Of a stretch of 64,000 bases of DNA, positions 50,675-63,753 are shown in pieces. Made by a program: the position numbers and the translations under genes. The notes beneath the pieces were generated by a model. That model searched no databases. It had not been told where the DNA came from and worked only from the letters and a program-made list of their open reading frames with translations. The DNA comes from Euwallacea fornicatus (taxonomy: Eukaryota > Arthropoda > Insecta > Coleoptera > Curculionidae): contig NC_089544.1 in NCBI RefSeq assembly GCF_040115645.1, positions 3,906,001 through 3,970,000 of the forward strand, written 5' to 3'. The stretch's first letter is position 1. Each line of letters begins with the position of its first letter.

Positions 50675-50815
50675 AATATACAATTTTGTATAAAGTATCT
50701 AAGATAATTGTTAATATTTAATACCAAAATTATTTGATGGTTAATGATTAAGGGTTTCGTACGAATAATGTTTTAAGGTTCAAATATTACATAATATCAT
50801 AAATGTTGTTATGCA

Positions 50816-51470
50816 GGATATTTAAAAAAGACGTGGCAATACTTAAGGAGGTGGTTACTCAGGACATTTTATGAAAAAAAAACTCCAATAAACATGGTCT
50901 AGAAATGTATTGTTTTCAAAATACAGGGTGTTACATTGTTTTTAATAACGGCTTTTGAAAAATAATTCAAATATCTTTTGATCAATTTTTGAAAATTTTT
51001 CAAAAATCGTTAAAGCACAAAATATTTTTGTATGATAAATGGACATGCAATAAAACGCTTTTTATTTTTTATCTCTTAAACGAAGCAAGATACAACGAAA
51101 ATGTAAGAGGCAAAAAAGTTATATTTTTAATTGCTTCATCTCAAAGAAATATCGAAACTTAATTCAAGTCAGTGAGGTACATTTTTTTGTAAATAAATTT
51201 CGTTAAGATATTTCTTTGGCGCAACTGGACGTAATAATTTTAATTTGGTTCAAGCCATCAAATCAGCTCCTTATTACTATAAGAAGCTGATTTGGCATTG
51301 TTTGTTACCACAAACAATGCTACCGAATTTCAAAATAAATTTGAAATCCTATATCTTGGAAACAATACATTTTCGGACCTATGTTTGTAGGAACTTTTTT
51401 TTATAAAATGACCTGAGAAATCACCTCCTTAAATATTGCCGTGCTTTTTTTTACACCTCGTATAATACGC
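50816..51470. mobile_element. about 655-bp inverted-repeat element downstream of TOR
   Basis: The left arm (from about 50816: AAGACGTGGCAATACTTAAGG, AGGTGGTTACTCAGGACATTTTAT) and the inverted right arm (AAGCACGGCAATATTTAAGG, AGGTGATTTCTCAGGTCATTTTAT) match over about 130 bases at each end. The centre holds two small perfect hairpins: AAATCAGCT/AGCTGATTT at about 51260-51293, and GCATTGTTTGT/ACAAACAATGC just after. There is no transposase frame. It is a non-autonomous fold-back DNA element between the convergent TOR and RIOK3 3' ends. Confidence 0.75.
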
Positions 51471-51784
51471 TTTGTACTATTTATATGTAACAAAAAACAC
51501 TGGAAACTCTTAGTGTACCTTTTGAATCTTATTTTAAGCTATGTTCAATGATAAAATCTTATGTAGTAAAACCAATGATTTTAAAATCGGTATTTTAATC
51601 ATCGTTCTCTTCATTAATCGATAACCGCGAAACACTCGACCGATGGTTTAATAAGACGGGGGTGTATTCTCACACTTACACCCCACATCAATTTTTTTCA
51701 TCAGCCGATTTAGAGTGATGAATACATATTACCATTATACCATTAATCCATTCAGCAACATATACGACCTACACCTGAAATTCA

Positions 51785-51790
51785 TTTATT
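51785..51790 (-). terminator. candidate poly(A) signal of RIOK3
   Basis: AATAAA on the minus strand, about 112 bases past the RIOK3 stop codon (51902-51904). Confidence 0.5.
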
Positions 51791-51901
51791 GAATTAATCT
51801 TTCTTAATATTTGTAATAATGTCACAATCTCGTATGTTAATACAAATATACTCTCAGATTTTACTTTCAGGGCGCTTGCTACCGCTACTGAAGCACTATC
51901 C

Positions 51902-54900
51902 TTAACCTTTTAAATCCATGCATTGATCCTCATCAGATCTGGTGTTGAGTTGTTTATGTAAAACACTTTGTTGCTGTGATTGTTCCCAAGCGGTGTCGAA
52001 AGCAAATGATGACTCTACACCTGGCATGTTCATGAGATGAGGTTTCATTTTGGTAGTTTTTTGAAGGGCCAAGAGATTAATTTGGTCAGCGAACGGACAA
52101 CCGACAATATATTCGAAGAGGTCGTCAGCTGTTAGGATATTGGGAACTGCCATTCTGTTGAAAAACTAAAAAAAAAAAATATTGTTTTAGATTCGATTAG
52201 TTCTGATGACGTAACACTTCATTAATAGCTTAAAAACTCTAGAAGGGAGTAGCCTGAATGTCTTACGTTAATAACATTGCAACAGTCCCTGTGCAGGAAA
52301 TGGAACGCATTCTCATGACTGGGTTCGACTGACTGGCTCACATCAATAAAGTAACATAAATCATCATACCATAATATATTGTATTCAGAGAGGTCGGCAT
52401 GTATAAGATTGGCCTTTGTATACAGGGTTTTCATTGCGCTCACCACCTGAAAAGATGCAGATTAATCAAACAGGGTGCCCTACTGTAAATTTCTTTTGTG
52501 AAGTTATAAAGAGCATTTTTGACATTTTGAGTTATTTAAGATTAATTTCATTCTCCACCTTACATATCTCAAACTTACTTAACGTAAGACAAAGCTTAGC
52601 TACAGTCTGCTTGAAATTAGAGACACACAGAACTAGATTGTAACTTCTTGAGATTTATCGTTATAGATGTGGTTGTTTTACTTATTGATTTTGAGACATA
52701 CAATAGTGATAAATTTTCTCTATTTTTTGTAATAAATTCTTACCTGGTCATAAGCGAGCTTAAGTTCTGCTTCGCTCATATGAGCCTCTTTGAGTTTGGG
52801 TGCTCGAATGTTGTTCTTTCCGATGAACGTCATAACAAGTATATGTTTCTGCAAGGTTAACACTTTTGGGCATGGTATTCCTGCTTTTTTAAGTCTTGCT
52901 AAATTAACCATCTCCTTTTCTGCCCAGATATGAATTACTTTTTTGGATGTTTGGTTTCCTATATAAAATTGAATATTACGAAACCTCCACATATGAAGTT
53001 TGTTTAGTTACCAATTCGATCTTTAAATCTATGATCGTCTTTAATATATCTATCCCTGCGTTTAAAATCCGTTAATATAGTTCTAAATACTTTTATGGCG
53101 CACTCGGGTGGTAACGGCTCTTTGGCATATGGATATTCGGAACAGGTCTGGGCATGTAATAAAACCGCTTCCTTTCCTATAAAAAAAAAATATTAATTAA
53201 ACTGAATTGAAAAGGATATCTGCGTAGCCAAATTTGTTTTTTTTTTTCACGCAGAATTAATTTCAGAATTTAATAATGATGGTATATGTTAAATATATGC
53301 TATGAATGATAGAAACAGTTGACACTTTTATATATAAAATTATAATGACTGGTGATTTACAACAGGTAAGAGGGTCAATGGCATTACAGTAAAATTTTGA
53401 CTTTTACTAGTTTCCAAATTAAATTGAATATCCTTCATGAATGCCTACTTTTAGTTTTCACTGATCAAATTGACTCTCCAGCATGTCTAACTAATCCTAC
53501 GTATTGCACAATATGGCAACAGCAATCACATATAAAAAAACAATATACTTACCTATGCTAATAAGACCGTCAACTATTTCCAACAAGCGAGAGTCAATCA
53601 TTTTAAATAAACAAATACGAGTTTGTGCATCGATTCCAAATTCGTTGATGGCAATGTCTAGCTTCTTGTCGTTAAGTTTATGTTTGCGCACTTGCTCTTT
53701 TTTTGAATGAGCCTTCAAACTGTAAATTGCATCAAAATAACTATCTAAAGTATGAAATACAAAATGAATAAGGAGAGTTAGCTTTTCTTTTCCACTTAAA
53801 ACCAAATGCGAAGGGCCTATTTTATTGAGAAAATGATAAACTGGCTTAATAAATAAAGATACCTGCTGTTATTTCATAATTAATTACAGAATTAATAAGT
53901 TGTTATCACTGGTTTCGATTTAAAAAACGATTACCCTATATCTATTTATATGCCAAAATAACAAAAATCAATTTTTTATAACTCCTTTTTATGATAAAAA
54001 TAATGAGATAACTTACGTATTAAAAACTTTGTTGGAAAGCTTTAAATCGAAATCTTCTCCGTCACCAGTGCGGAATTCTGGGGGAAAAGACAAAAGCTTA
54101 CAGGCGTTTTTTCTGCCGTTGTTAACTAAATCATGTTTAGTAATTAGTTCGCCATTTTTATTGACCTGTAAAACAAAAATATTACCAAGCGAAGCACTGA
54201 ACTTTTACATCATTTATTTTCGTCATTTTATTCAGACTTCTTTAATTATTTAAATTCTTTTGTGAAATATTACATATATACGTTTCAATGTAACAATTTT
54301 TCATTTATTGACCTTATATCCGCAAATAGGCATGGAAGTTAAGTCCCTCAATAGGCTGTCAAATCTATCCCAATCTTTTCTGTCACGTATGTCCTCAATT
54401 TCCTCTTCTTCATCACTCTCAAAATCTATAAAATAAATAGCAAAAATGTTAGGAAAGGGTGAAGTTTTGATTTTCACAAAAACGACACAACGATTTTTCT
54501 TTGTATATGCATTTTAAATTCCTCAATGAAATTGAACCTAAAAACGAGATTGATATTCTTTTCAACGAACGATAAACAGGCAAAAATGTCTTATTTAAAT
54601 TAAATATCTTTAAATTCAAGGTTAGCTTTTACATCTAAAATAATTTTTTTTCCACAAGGGACAAAACATACTTCATATTGACTAAAAAAAAGAAGAATTT
54701 CAATAACATACCCTAGAAAGGCGCTTTTTTAAAGGAAAGATAAAAGCGTGTGAATGCTGTTTCTTTAAAGTAACAGACCTGAATGTGACATTTTCTAAAA
54801 TCTCAAACATTCAAAATCAAATTCTTAATGGGACTTCATTTCATATTTTGATTGAGACTAAAAATTTCACTGTATTTAAAATTTTATGTTAATTATTAAT

Positions 54901-56205
54901 ATTAACATAACATTTTCCCTATTGCCTTTTAAAGATTTTAGCCTTTGAAAATTGGAAAATATTACACTTACCATAAGGTTCTGGTAACCTTTTAAAGTTT
55001 TTAAATGATATCGAAACTTTTGAGGAACCATTAAACTTCTGTTCTGACCTTTTCAAACTTTCATTATATTCTTTATCAAACTGCAACTGAAGCAATTGTG
55101 CTATCATGGCATCACTTTCCATTGTCTCGTTTGTAATTGCCTTAAGCACTTCATCTGGGATTATCTCAACTGCCTCTTGGCTGCTTATTGTGATGAGTGC
55201 ATTGGCTTCAGACTCTTTACCAACATCTAAAAAGATACAATAACAATTCATTAGTTCATTAATACATCATGTATTTACTTATTTTGAATAGTTTGCATAA
55301 CTAAACTCTTTATTCTCACAGAATTAATTACGTGATATTTTATGCCTTTGATGAAATATTACCAAATAAAACAATTTCTTTGAGCTAAATAAATTGAAAA
55401 AATTTCTATTTGTACACCCTTCAGACTCTGATATCCAATCTAAGTGAATTGCTAACCACTGCTACTAATTTAATGGACCAGGCATCCTTCTTAGTGATTT
55501 TAGATAGCCAAGACATATTTATTCCCATAAATCTTTTCTGTATTGCTAATGCGTAACAGCATCCAAATTAATTCTGCTTCTCCAGATATCAAAAAAAGGC
55601 ATGCAAATATTTTAAGAAGCAACTTTTTAAGCAAAATAAGATGATTTACTGGATTCTTCATTAAGAAAAAAAAAAGTTACAAAGGCTTTATTGTTAAGAC
55701 ACACAGCACTAAAATTTGATATATATTATTAAATTTTACTTGTTAATACAGTCAAATCCATGGGCCAAGTCAAATAATAAAGTTATCCAACATTTTTAAC
55801 ATTATTGTTCATATCACTTTCATGTTGTAAATGCATGTGGTAAAGTGGCTTTACCACTGCACACTCCTAGGAAAAACAAGTTAAAACTAATAGAAAATCA
55901 GCAACCTATTAAATTTAAATATAAGATTATCAAAAGTATTACTGGTTTTACTCAGATATGTACCAGAATTTACAAATAGTTTCCAATTCAATTTAAAATA
56001 AAAAACTTATTAATCTTCCTTTATCAAAATTTCTACTGCCCAATATGCCAGTTAACTTACCAACATGTTCATGCTTGTTGTCATTGATGTCCTCATATGC
56101 TTTTGCCTCAGCTTTTGCCTGCAAATCCCTAGCTAACTCTTCAGACATAATATCAGCAAAATTCATAGATTCTGGCTGCTTAATATTTGCCCACGGACAA
56201 GACAT
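51902..56205 (-). CDS. RIOK3: RIO kinase 3 (RIOK3)
   Basis: Atypical RIO-family kinase/ATPase, reported in animals to associate with pre-40S ribosomes and innate signalling in the cytoplasm. Minus-strand exons: 56061-56205, 54972-55226, 54313-54425, 54017-54165, 53553-53719, 53012-53176, 52744-52958, 52267-52446, 51902-52165; 550 residues (human 519), phases consistent. N-terminal signature FADIMSEELARDLQ and the later KFNGSSKVSISF are typical of RIOK3 rather than RIOK1/2. RIO kinase domain: the P-loop-like SIGKEAVL (about 276-284) has Ile where human has Thr in STGKES; then the family PECAIKVF lysine and WAEKEM, the catalytic loop HADLSEYN (Asp421, Asn426) and the metal-binding IDVSQS (Asp438). 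The C-terminal tail (464-550) is longer than usual and poorly conserved. The ATG at 56205 gives the expected CPWA N-terminus. It is head-to-head with FAF2. Confidence 0.95.
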
Positions 56206-57200
56206 CCTAGGAATTATGTTCTTATTAACTTAATGAAAGCTTGGATTCAGGATAGAATGAACATAATATTGTGTAATAATGGGTCAACAGGTACAAAGTT
56301 TAAACTTAACATTAAATGAGTTTAAAAAGTTCATGACAGGGATGCAACTGAACATACGTTCAAGCAGCTCATCGAATTTAAGAGGTATTAAAAGCTCGCC
56401 AAAATTCCGCCAAAAAACCTAAAAACGTTTGTCCACATTCCACTTCAGTATTCCCAAACTTACTTATATACAAACAAATAGGAACTGTGCAGAACTGTAA
56501 TTTTTTAACACAAAATGTACATCCAAAAAAATAATATAAAAATTAAAGTAGAACTAAAATTGTGCTTTTTTTCTAAAATAGCAACTTAAAAAAAACAATC
56601 ACGATTACAACTACTTTAACGGATGGACGAAGGACGACTGCGATTAATCACTATAGATTAGAAATGACATTAAATGTCTGATTATCTGATACAGAATTGT
56701 TAGTTGACAGATGATTTATGGCTACTCAGATTACACTCGCAGAGCGGAGCGAGCACAGCATGAACAATGACAATCAAATAGAGATTTTTTTTCTGTGAAA
56801 AATATTAAGTCCAGAATTTTTCTGCAATGGACAACTTGTATATATTTACACGTATGTGCATGTATCACATATATATGTATATGTCCAAGCATGGTTAAAG
56901 CCTAGATCCAGACTATTCCTCATCCTCCATATTGAAAAGAAAACATTTAGCTCAACAAAGTTGACGCGACAAGTGGTTATCGAGATCCAAAAAAGTGACG
57001 TCTGACATCCGACATTCGAACAAAACATGACAAAAATCTGAAGATTTATGAAAATTTCGAATGTTGATTTGTAATAGTAATCAGAAAAAATTCATATTTA
57101 AATTTATTTTCTAATTAAAATTCTTTATTCTGATGTCTTTCTGACTACGAATTATCATTTACAGTTCTTAACTCCGCACAGTCCTTATTTATCCTACACA
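56206..57200. promoter_or_regulatory. shared divergent promoter region RIOK3 / FAF2
   Basis: About 1 kb separates the two start codons, which face away from each other. The interval has no gene. It must contain the 5' UTRs and the start sites of both genes and may act as a bidirectional promoter. A TA-rich run (56838-56884) and a CG-containing patch (56745-56765) are present, but no defined element could be identified. Confidence 0.5.
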
Positions 57201-60200
57201 ATGGATTATTCTAATGAAAATGGTGCACTGGGATTAACAACCCAACAAACTGATAAAGTTTTGCAGTTTCAGGACCTCACAGGTATTAATGTTTATCACT
57301 TCTGCATTGTAAACGTCGCAAAAATCTCATTTCACTAACTACTAAATATTCCACAGCCATTGGCTACCCAGTATTAACTAGCAGCTTTCCCTTTATCAAG
57401 TTTCCCATTACTATTTATTAGGGCTTTTTAGAGAGTAACACAGAAATAACAGTTATGCAACTGATACAACTCTTAAAATGTGAGAGCAAACATGATATCA
57501 ACTACAATAATGATAATAAATTGCCTGTAATTTAATTTCCAGTAGGACATACACTTTTGCAGAACTCACTATACCTTTTTTAATGGTCAGTTTTAATCAG
57601 GAAACCCTTTTCAAATAAAAAGTGATGGTAACGCCTAACTGATATAGCAATAGCTACTAGTTCTATTTTAGTAATGTAGCAGCACCTTTTTTGGCATATC
57701 GAATACCTTATTGTAGTACTTGATTATCTACTATCTTACCAGGTCTACATTTCAAAGAGTACTGTACTCAGACCATTGTTGCTTACATATGTGTCCAAAA
57801 TGAAGAGCCTCTTTTTTGTAGAATAAGCTAGGGCTAGACAAGACCAAAAGCTTCCTCAAGCCTTGTATATGTCTAAATAAGTTTCTGCTAGGTTGTTAGT
57901 GGTTTTGTAATGTTAGCAAATTCCTCTGCAAATTTCCTGTAGTAGATACATAGTCCCAAGAAGCTTCTTATGTTCAATTTGTCTCAAGGAGTTGGTCACT
58001 TTTTAATAATAGATATCTTGCCATAGTTAATGACTTCCTGTAAGGTGGTATATGCTAAGTGGTCAACTTGCTTCAGAAGCAGGCTACACTTTTTGTAATT
58101 CAATTTGACATGCTCATCCCTGTAAGTTAATAAACATATTTCCAACATTTTTTCATTGATTAAAAGTCTGTAGCCTATGTGCAGACTTACAGTCTGCAGA
58201 AGAGTTGATTTTAACTCATTTAAAGTCAAACTTATGCATAGTCATAAGGTATTTGTTTCTGTTTTATTAAGAGCACACCATTAAAATTTTCTCTCCCATA
58301 GTTTTGTTCACGCCCAAAAAAAAACCGTTAGCGTTTTCTAAATAATTTATATTAAGTTCTTACTTTTCACAGATGTTATATTAAATAACTTCATTTTTTT
58401 ATTTTCATACAGGTATTGAAGATATCACCATATGTAGAGACGTTCTCCAGCGCCATCAATGGAATCTGGAAGTAGCTGTTCAAGAACAACTGAATATTCG
58501 TGAGGGAAGGCCGTCAGTATATGCCACAGAATCTAGACCACCTGCAGTGGTCAACGATTTATTGGGACAATTGATATACACCGCTCCACCTACTGATGGC
58601 TCTCAATCAGGATTTAAGAGATATTTTAGAGCATTATTTGGATTTATGTGGAATGTATGTTATAGCACTATTATAACAGTCTTACAGATAACCAGACGAC
58701 TTTTGGGTAAATTTTACTATTATGAAAGATATTGCTTATGTCTAGATTTGTAATTTTTTGTTACAGGTCTTGAATATAGACCAAGAATAGAAGCCCTGCA
58801 GGAAGTAATGGAATTTATTCAGTTATATGAAGAGAAGTATGGATGTAATCATCCTGTATTTTATCAAGGCACATTTTCCCAGGTACAAATTCTTAACTCC
58901 TTTTTCATTTTATTAGTTACATTGGTGGAACATATAACTTTAATCATTTCAGGTGTTAAATGATGCCAAAAGGGAACTTCGGTTTTTGGCAGTTTATTTG
59001 CACGATCCTGAGTCAAATAATTGTGACTCATTTTGTCAGAACACATTGTCGAATTTTGAAATAATTCGGTATATTAATAGTAATTTCTTATTTTGGGCAT
59101 GTTCGTCCAAGTCGGATGAAGGCAGGCGAACAATGAACGCTATTAGATGTGGACAGTTTCCTTTTATGGCTTTGTTGGTATTAAAAGATAATAGGTAAGT
59201 TATTGATCTAAAAATGTATTTGTTAGAAGAGTTTTATCTTTACTATGTATGGTTGTCAAAGAAACGTTTGAAACATCATTCAATTGAAAAAGTATTTAAG
59301 AGTTAATTAAAGTTGTGTAATGTATATTTGAATGTTATAGTTGTTTTGTAGTGATTTTCAGTGAAACCAGTAAAAGACTCACTCTGTATATGTATGTAGA
59401 ATAATTCTTTAGTGTCACTTTTTTTACACATTTTAGATTAACGACAGTGGGAAGACTAGAGGGATATTCAAGTCCCGATTTGTTACTTCAGAGGCTGCGT
59501 ACAGTCGTCAACGAATTTGAAGGTATTCTTATTCAAGCAAGAGCTGACAGGGTAGAGCAAAGCATAAATAGGTAAGAATATTACGTGTCAAAGAAGTATA
59601 ATATCGCTATTGTTGTTTATTTTATGTGGTAAGACACCGTTCTCGCCAAAAAAACTTTATGCAATTTAATCTAACAATTCAAATTTCTAATGTCACTATC
59701 TAAAACTATCTGAATTATACAGAACTATTGAAACTTTTTGTATGTCTTTCATTCTTGTCATAGGTCTATTCGTCAACATCAGGATGAGGCATTTTTGGAA
59801 AGTCTAAAAGCAGACCAATTGAAAGAAAGACTGAAAGAAGAGCAGAGGAAAGCTGAACAAGCAGAGCGCATAAGGCAGGAGCAGGTAAGGCAACTTAAAC
59901 GATTTTCTTTTTCAAACAGTAATTTAGCAATATATTGAAAAATAGTTATATGTATGAATATGCTTGAATGAGATATGAAAGTTAAAAACAAAGTTACTAC
60001 AAATTTCTGAAAGCATTATAAACTCATTTACTGTAACATAATTCTGAAGCAATTGAGTTTTGCTGAAAAATTCAAGTTGGAAAATGTCAAATTTGATGAA
60101 CTCAAGGATCCGAACTTTTAAAAACTATCTAATTACCACAATCACTCACATTTTCAAGTTTCTAAAAAATATTGAATGTTCTTGAGTAATTAATGGTTTG

Positions 60201-60717
60201 CAATGAAATTAGTGCTTCTGGTAATTTTCTTTGCAACCATTAAACTCTTTCCTTTCGGCTATTTCGTACATGTATCAACTAAATAAGTAATTACATTTGC
60301 AGGCAGCTAAAGAAGAAGAAGAAAGAAAAGAGGCATTACAAAGAGAAAAGATCGAATCAGTAGATAAAGTGCCACTAGAGCCCGACGCATTACATCCGGA
60401 CGCTGTACATGTGGTTTTTAAGTTACCTTCAGGAATTCGATTAGAGAGGAGGTTTTTAAAAAACCATTCCTTAGAGGTAAGTTACCAAAATCACTTTTAA
60501 ACTTCTACCAATTATAGTATGTTATTAATATTTACAGCATGTTTTCTATTTTGTCTTCTGTCATCCTCATTCGCCAGATGCCTTTGAAATTACCACAAAT
60601 TTCCCGAAACGAGTCCTGAAGTGTCAACCATCTCACGAAGCAGATCGAGTGCAGACTTTAGAGCAGGCTGGACTTAAAAACCGCGAAGTACTTTTTATCA
60701 ACGATTTAGATGCATAG
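57201..60717 (+). CDS. FAF2: FAF2 / UBXD8, UBX-domain ERAD factor
   Basis: Membrane-anchored adaptor that recruits p97/VCP to ubiquitinated clients in ER-associated degradation and on lipid droplets. Exons: 57201-57282, 58413-58706, 58767-58882, 58953-59194, 59437-59571, 59764-59884, 60303-60476, 60538-60717; 447 residues (human 445), phases consistent. Order: N-terminal UBA-like domain (about 15-48, with DITICRDVLQRHQWNLEVAV), hydrophobic hairpin anchor (about 101-120, FGFMWNVCYSTIITVL), UAS thioredoxin-like domain (about 130-290, including ELRFLAVYLHDP and GQFPFMALL), charged coiled-coil (LKERLKEEQRKAEQAERIRQ), UBX domain (about 370-447) ending in INDLDA. The UBX loop usually carrying FPR is seen here in the FPKRVL segment. 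The first ATG fits the expected N-terminus and no upstream in-frame alternative is obvious. Confidence 0.96.
57283..58412 (+). other. first intron of FAF2 (1.1 kb)
   Basis: Splits the UBA-like domain after QDLTG. AT-rich and without a recognisable gene; the minus-strand frame 57996-58229 has no known motif. Confidence 0.75.
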
Positions 60718-63700
60718 TTCTTGGGGTATATTAGCAACCAATAGTACACATACGGTACACTCTGTACCTGTTAAAGTGAATTCCAGCAGTGTCGTGCGTC
60801 CGATACTTATTATCAAAATAGGTTGTACAAATAAGATATTTAAGGGAATTACGTTCTAAATTATTTGTAATTTCTTAAGCGTCTTAATATACATTTTTTT
60901 GAGTTCCCATCATGCTTGAAGGTTTCTTAATGTTTAAGATTAAGTTGTGGGTTGTGGCAAAGAGAAATTTGATCGGAAATGAGGATAATGTGGCCTTTAT
61001 TTTGGTGTTTGGACTTACAAATTTATTAAGGCGTTACTAGTTCGAAATGTGCTTAAATCATAGGTCATATATAGTGGCCTTTCAGCGTAAAGTACAGAAC
61101 AGTAATTGTATTTTGTCACTAATTACGGCATTAAGCTAAATGAGTTAAAACATGTCAGTTTTTCTATATTTTTTCATATTTGCAACATGAATGAAGAACT
61201 TTTCTTATTTTCCTTTTGTAGTATTTGTGAATATTATTTACATACAAAGTGTGTATGGAGATTAAGCTACTTTGTACTCGGATCTTTCATATTTAAGATT
61301 TTCTTTTGGAGCAATTTCGTATGTATTCTATTGGAAAGGTCCTTGGACATGTGTACTTTCAAATAGACACGAATAAGAAATTTAAAAGCAGATCACAAGG
61401 AGTTTAAGCTGAAAGCAATTATCAAAAATTATTCTATGTAATGAATATTCCAGTTTGTAATATTGATTCTACCGAATTTACAGGTTAATCGAGATTCTGT
61501 GCGAGCACAATGAATTTTTTGACTAGCTTTCGGTTTCTATATTTGATGTAATCATCACGATAACTAAAAATATAATATAACAACATTCATATTTGGCTCA
61601 CATGAATGGAATGTTTGGAGACAGAGAAAAATTCATAATCTGGTTGTCATTTCAATCAATTTTTAGGAATATATATATATAAGACATTATATATATGTGG
61701 GGAGATATAATAGAAACTGTACAACACGACGACTTACGTTTAGATGATACCGAGCCACCCGAAGTTATTTACCATAATAAATTTAATAAACAGATAAGGA
61801 ATCTGATTATTAATGCTATTGGTTATGGTTATAAGTGTAAAGTTCACAGATAGATTGTAAAACCATTTCATATATAAGAAGCGATTTTAATTATTCTATT
61901 TCATTATATAATTTTATATTATTAATAATCATTCTGTTATCTAGGTGTTTTAAATATTTTAAATTTGGGTATATTATTAATATTAGAATAAGGAGAACTA
62001 AGGTTGTCAGAATCTTCTTTCTTCACAATGTTTTTTTATAATTTTATGCTGATGAATTCTTTAAAAAATCTTTTTTGTTTTTGTAAACATGATGTATTCT
62101 CAGAATCGAAATTGTTAGAAATCTGATAAGAGTGTTTAGCCAAAATAAGTTTGTATAATAGAGTAGAGACATTCCTCGTTCTGACACTGGCATCTTCTGG
62201 AGTTCTTATTATTATGGGAACCTGTAAACGACGCTATTCTCCGGTAATATAGGTGTTTTGGTTTTTTTTTGGCGAAATATTTATTATTAGTATAATATTT
62301 TGAGTTTAAAAAGCATTTTTTACTGGATTTTAATTTTATACATATAAATCAATATACGGTATTTTTAGACATGCGAAATTGCAACCATTAAGTTCATTGC
62401 TCCGGTTATCACTGGGGCATGTAAAATTGTTTAAATAAATTGTATCGCTGACAATCTTATTTATATTTTTTGTGGAACTGTGAACGTGTGGATAATATTA
62501 ATTTTTTGAATGTATGAATGACTATTGAAAAATATTTCAAAAAAACCGTAGGTTTGCGATACAAGTTCATTTTCAATTTGCCATTATCTGCAATAAATTA
62601 GATGTCTGAGAATGGTATGGTTCTGTTTTTCTCTGTCTCCAGAGTGAAGTGCAGCCCGGGATGAAAACCAAGGTTTTCAGTATCAAGTTAGTCTGAGTGG
62701 TTAGAACACAAGAATTCACATCATAAAGGTGTATTTCGAATACCAGCAATTGCAAATATAAATACAAAATTTATTGAAATTCATCAGACTTAGATCTCAA
62801 CAAAAACCACATTTTAATCTGTTTTGTATTTAGCCCCTTTTTTTATCGTTTATCATGTTTTGGTTAAGATTCTTTTGAGAGCCAAATACAGACGAAGTTA
62901 TATTAGGTTTTTAATAGCCGGAAGCTGAAATATCGTCGGAGCAATGTAGTTCCTGTTAAAAAAATTTGGCATTTATCGAAATTTATATCAAAGTTTTTTT
63001 TGCATCGTTTTGCACATATTTTCTGTGTTCTATTAATTGCTAAGAACTATAAGTCAAAATCTGCTGTATCAAAGACCCGGTTATTGAATGCATTTTTAAA
63101 ATGAAGCTGATTTGGGGTATGAAGTTGTGAATTTGCCAACTTTTCATGGGGTTTCAGCAAAACTTATTACACAATATAAGGCATTTTGCATTGTTTAATT
63201 ATTATACTATTAGTTTCGTAGGTTTTGTGATGTCATATTAGAATATATTAGCCAGTAATAAAAAGCATTTATTTAGCTGAATTACTATTTTCAATTAATG
63301 ACTTAAGAAGTACTCTTCCGACAAAGCAAACGGAATAAATTTTAATACATGTTTATAATAATTTATTGTATATAATGTAAAGAAATATAAATTTTGTTAT
63401 TTAAAACTGAGTTTCAGTCAAAAACATGGCAATATAGGTTTTCTTACAAATAAAATGATAAAATATATAATCATGAGATATATTATGAATTTTTGAGAAA
63501 ATATACTTTTAAAATATGAAAAAAAAAATCAGGACCAATTTAAAAAAAAAATGTTAAGTAAAAAAAGGTAGCAAAAAAAAACTACACAACAAAAACAAAT
63601 GTATTACGGCCAATGTCTAGGACTCAAAAATCCAATATTTTGTATTGAACTTTTTTTATACAATTGCCAGTTTTAAAATTTTCTCAATGTTACGTAAACC

Positions 63701-63753
63701 AAATGAAATTTGACTATACCACATCAACATTTATAAACTTTATAATTCCAGCG
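60718..63753. other. FAF2 3' region and intergenic AT-rich sequence
   Basis: No gene is recognised. AATAAA at 61776-61781 could end a FAF2 3' UTR of about 1 kb. Short TA-repeat palindromes occur at about 61672-61695. Open frames (61106-61366, 62573-62767) look like AT-rich chance frames. Confidence 0.6.

Larger units (their letters stand above)
50675..51901. other. convergent 3' region of TOR (+) and RIOK3 (-)
   Basis: No coding sequence. About 140 bases of AT-rich sequence follow the TOR stop, then the inverted-repeat element (50816-51470). The first canonical AATAAA on the plus strand (50887-50892) lies inside that element; a TATAAA variant lies nearer at about 50690. Confidence 0.6.
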
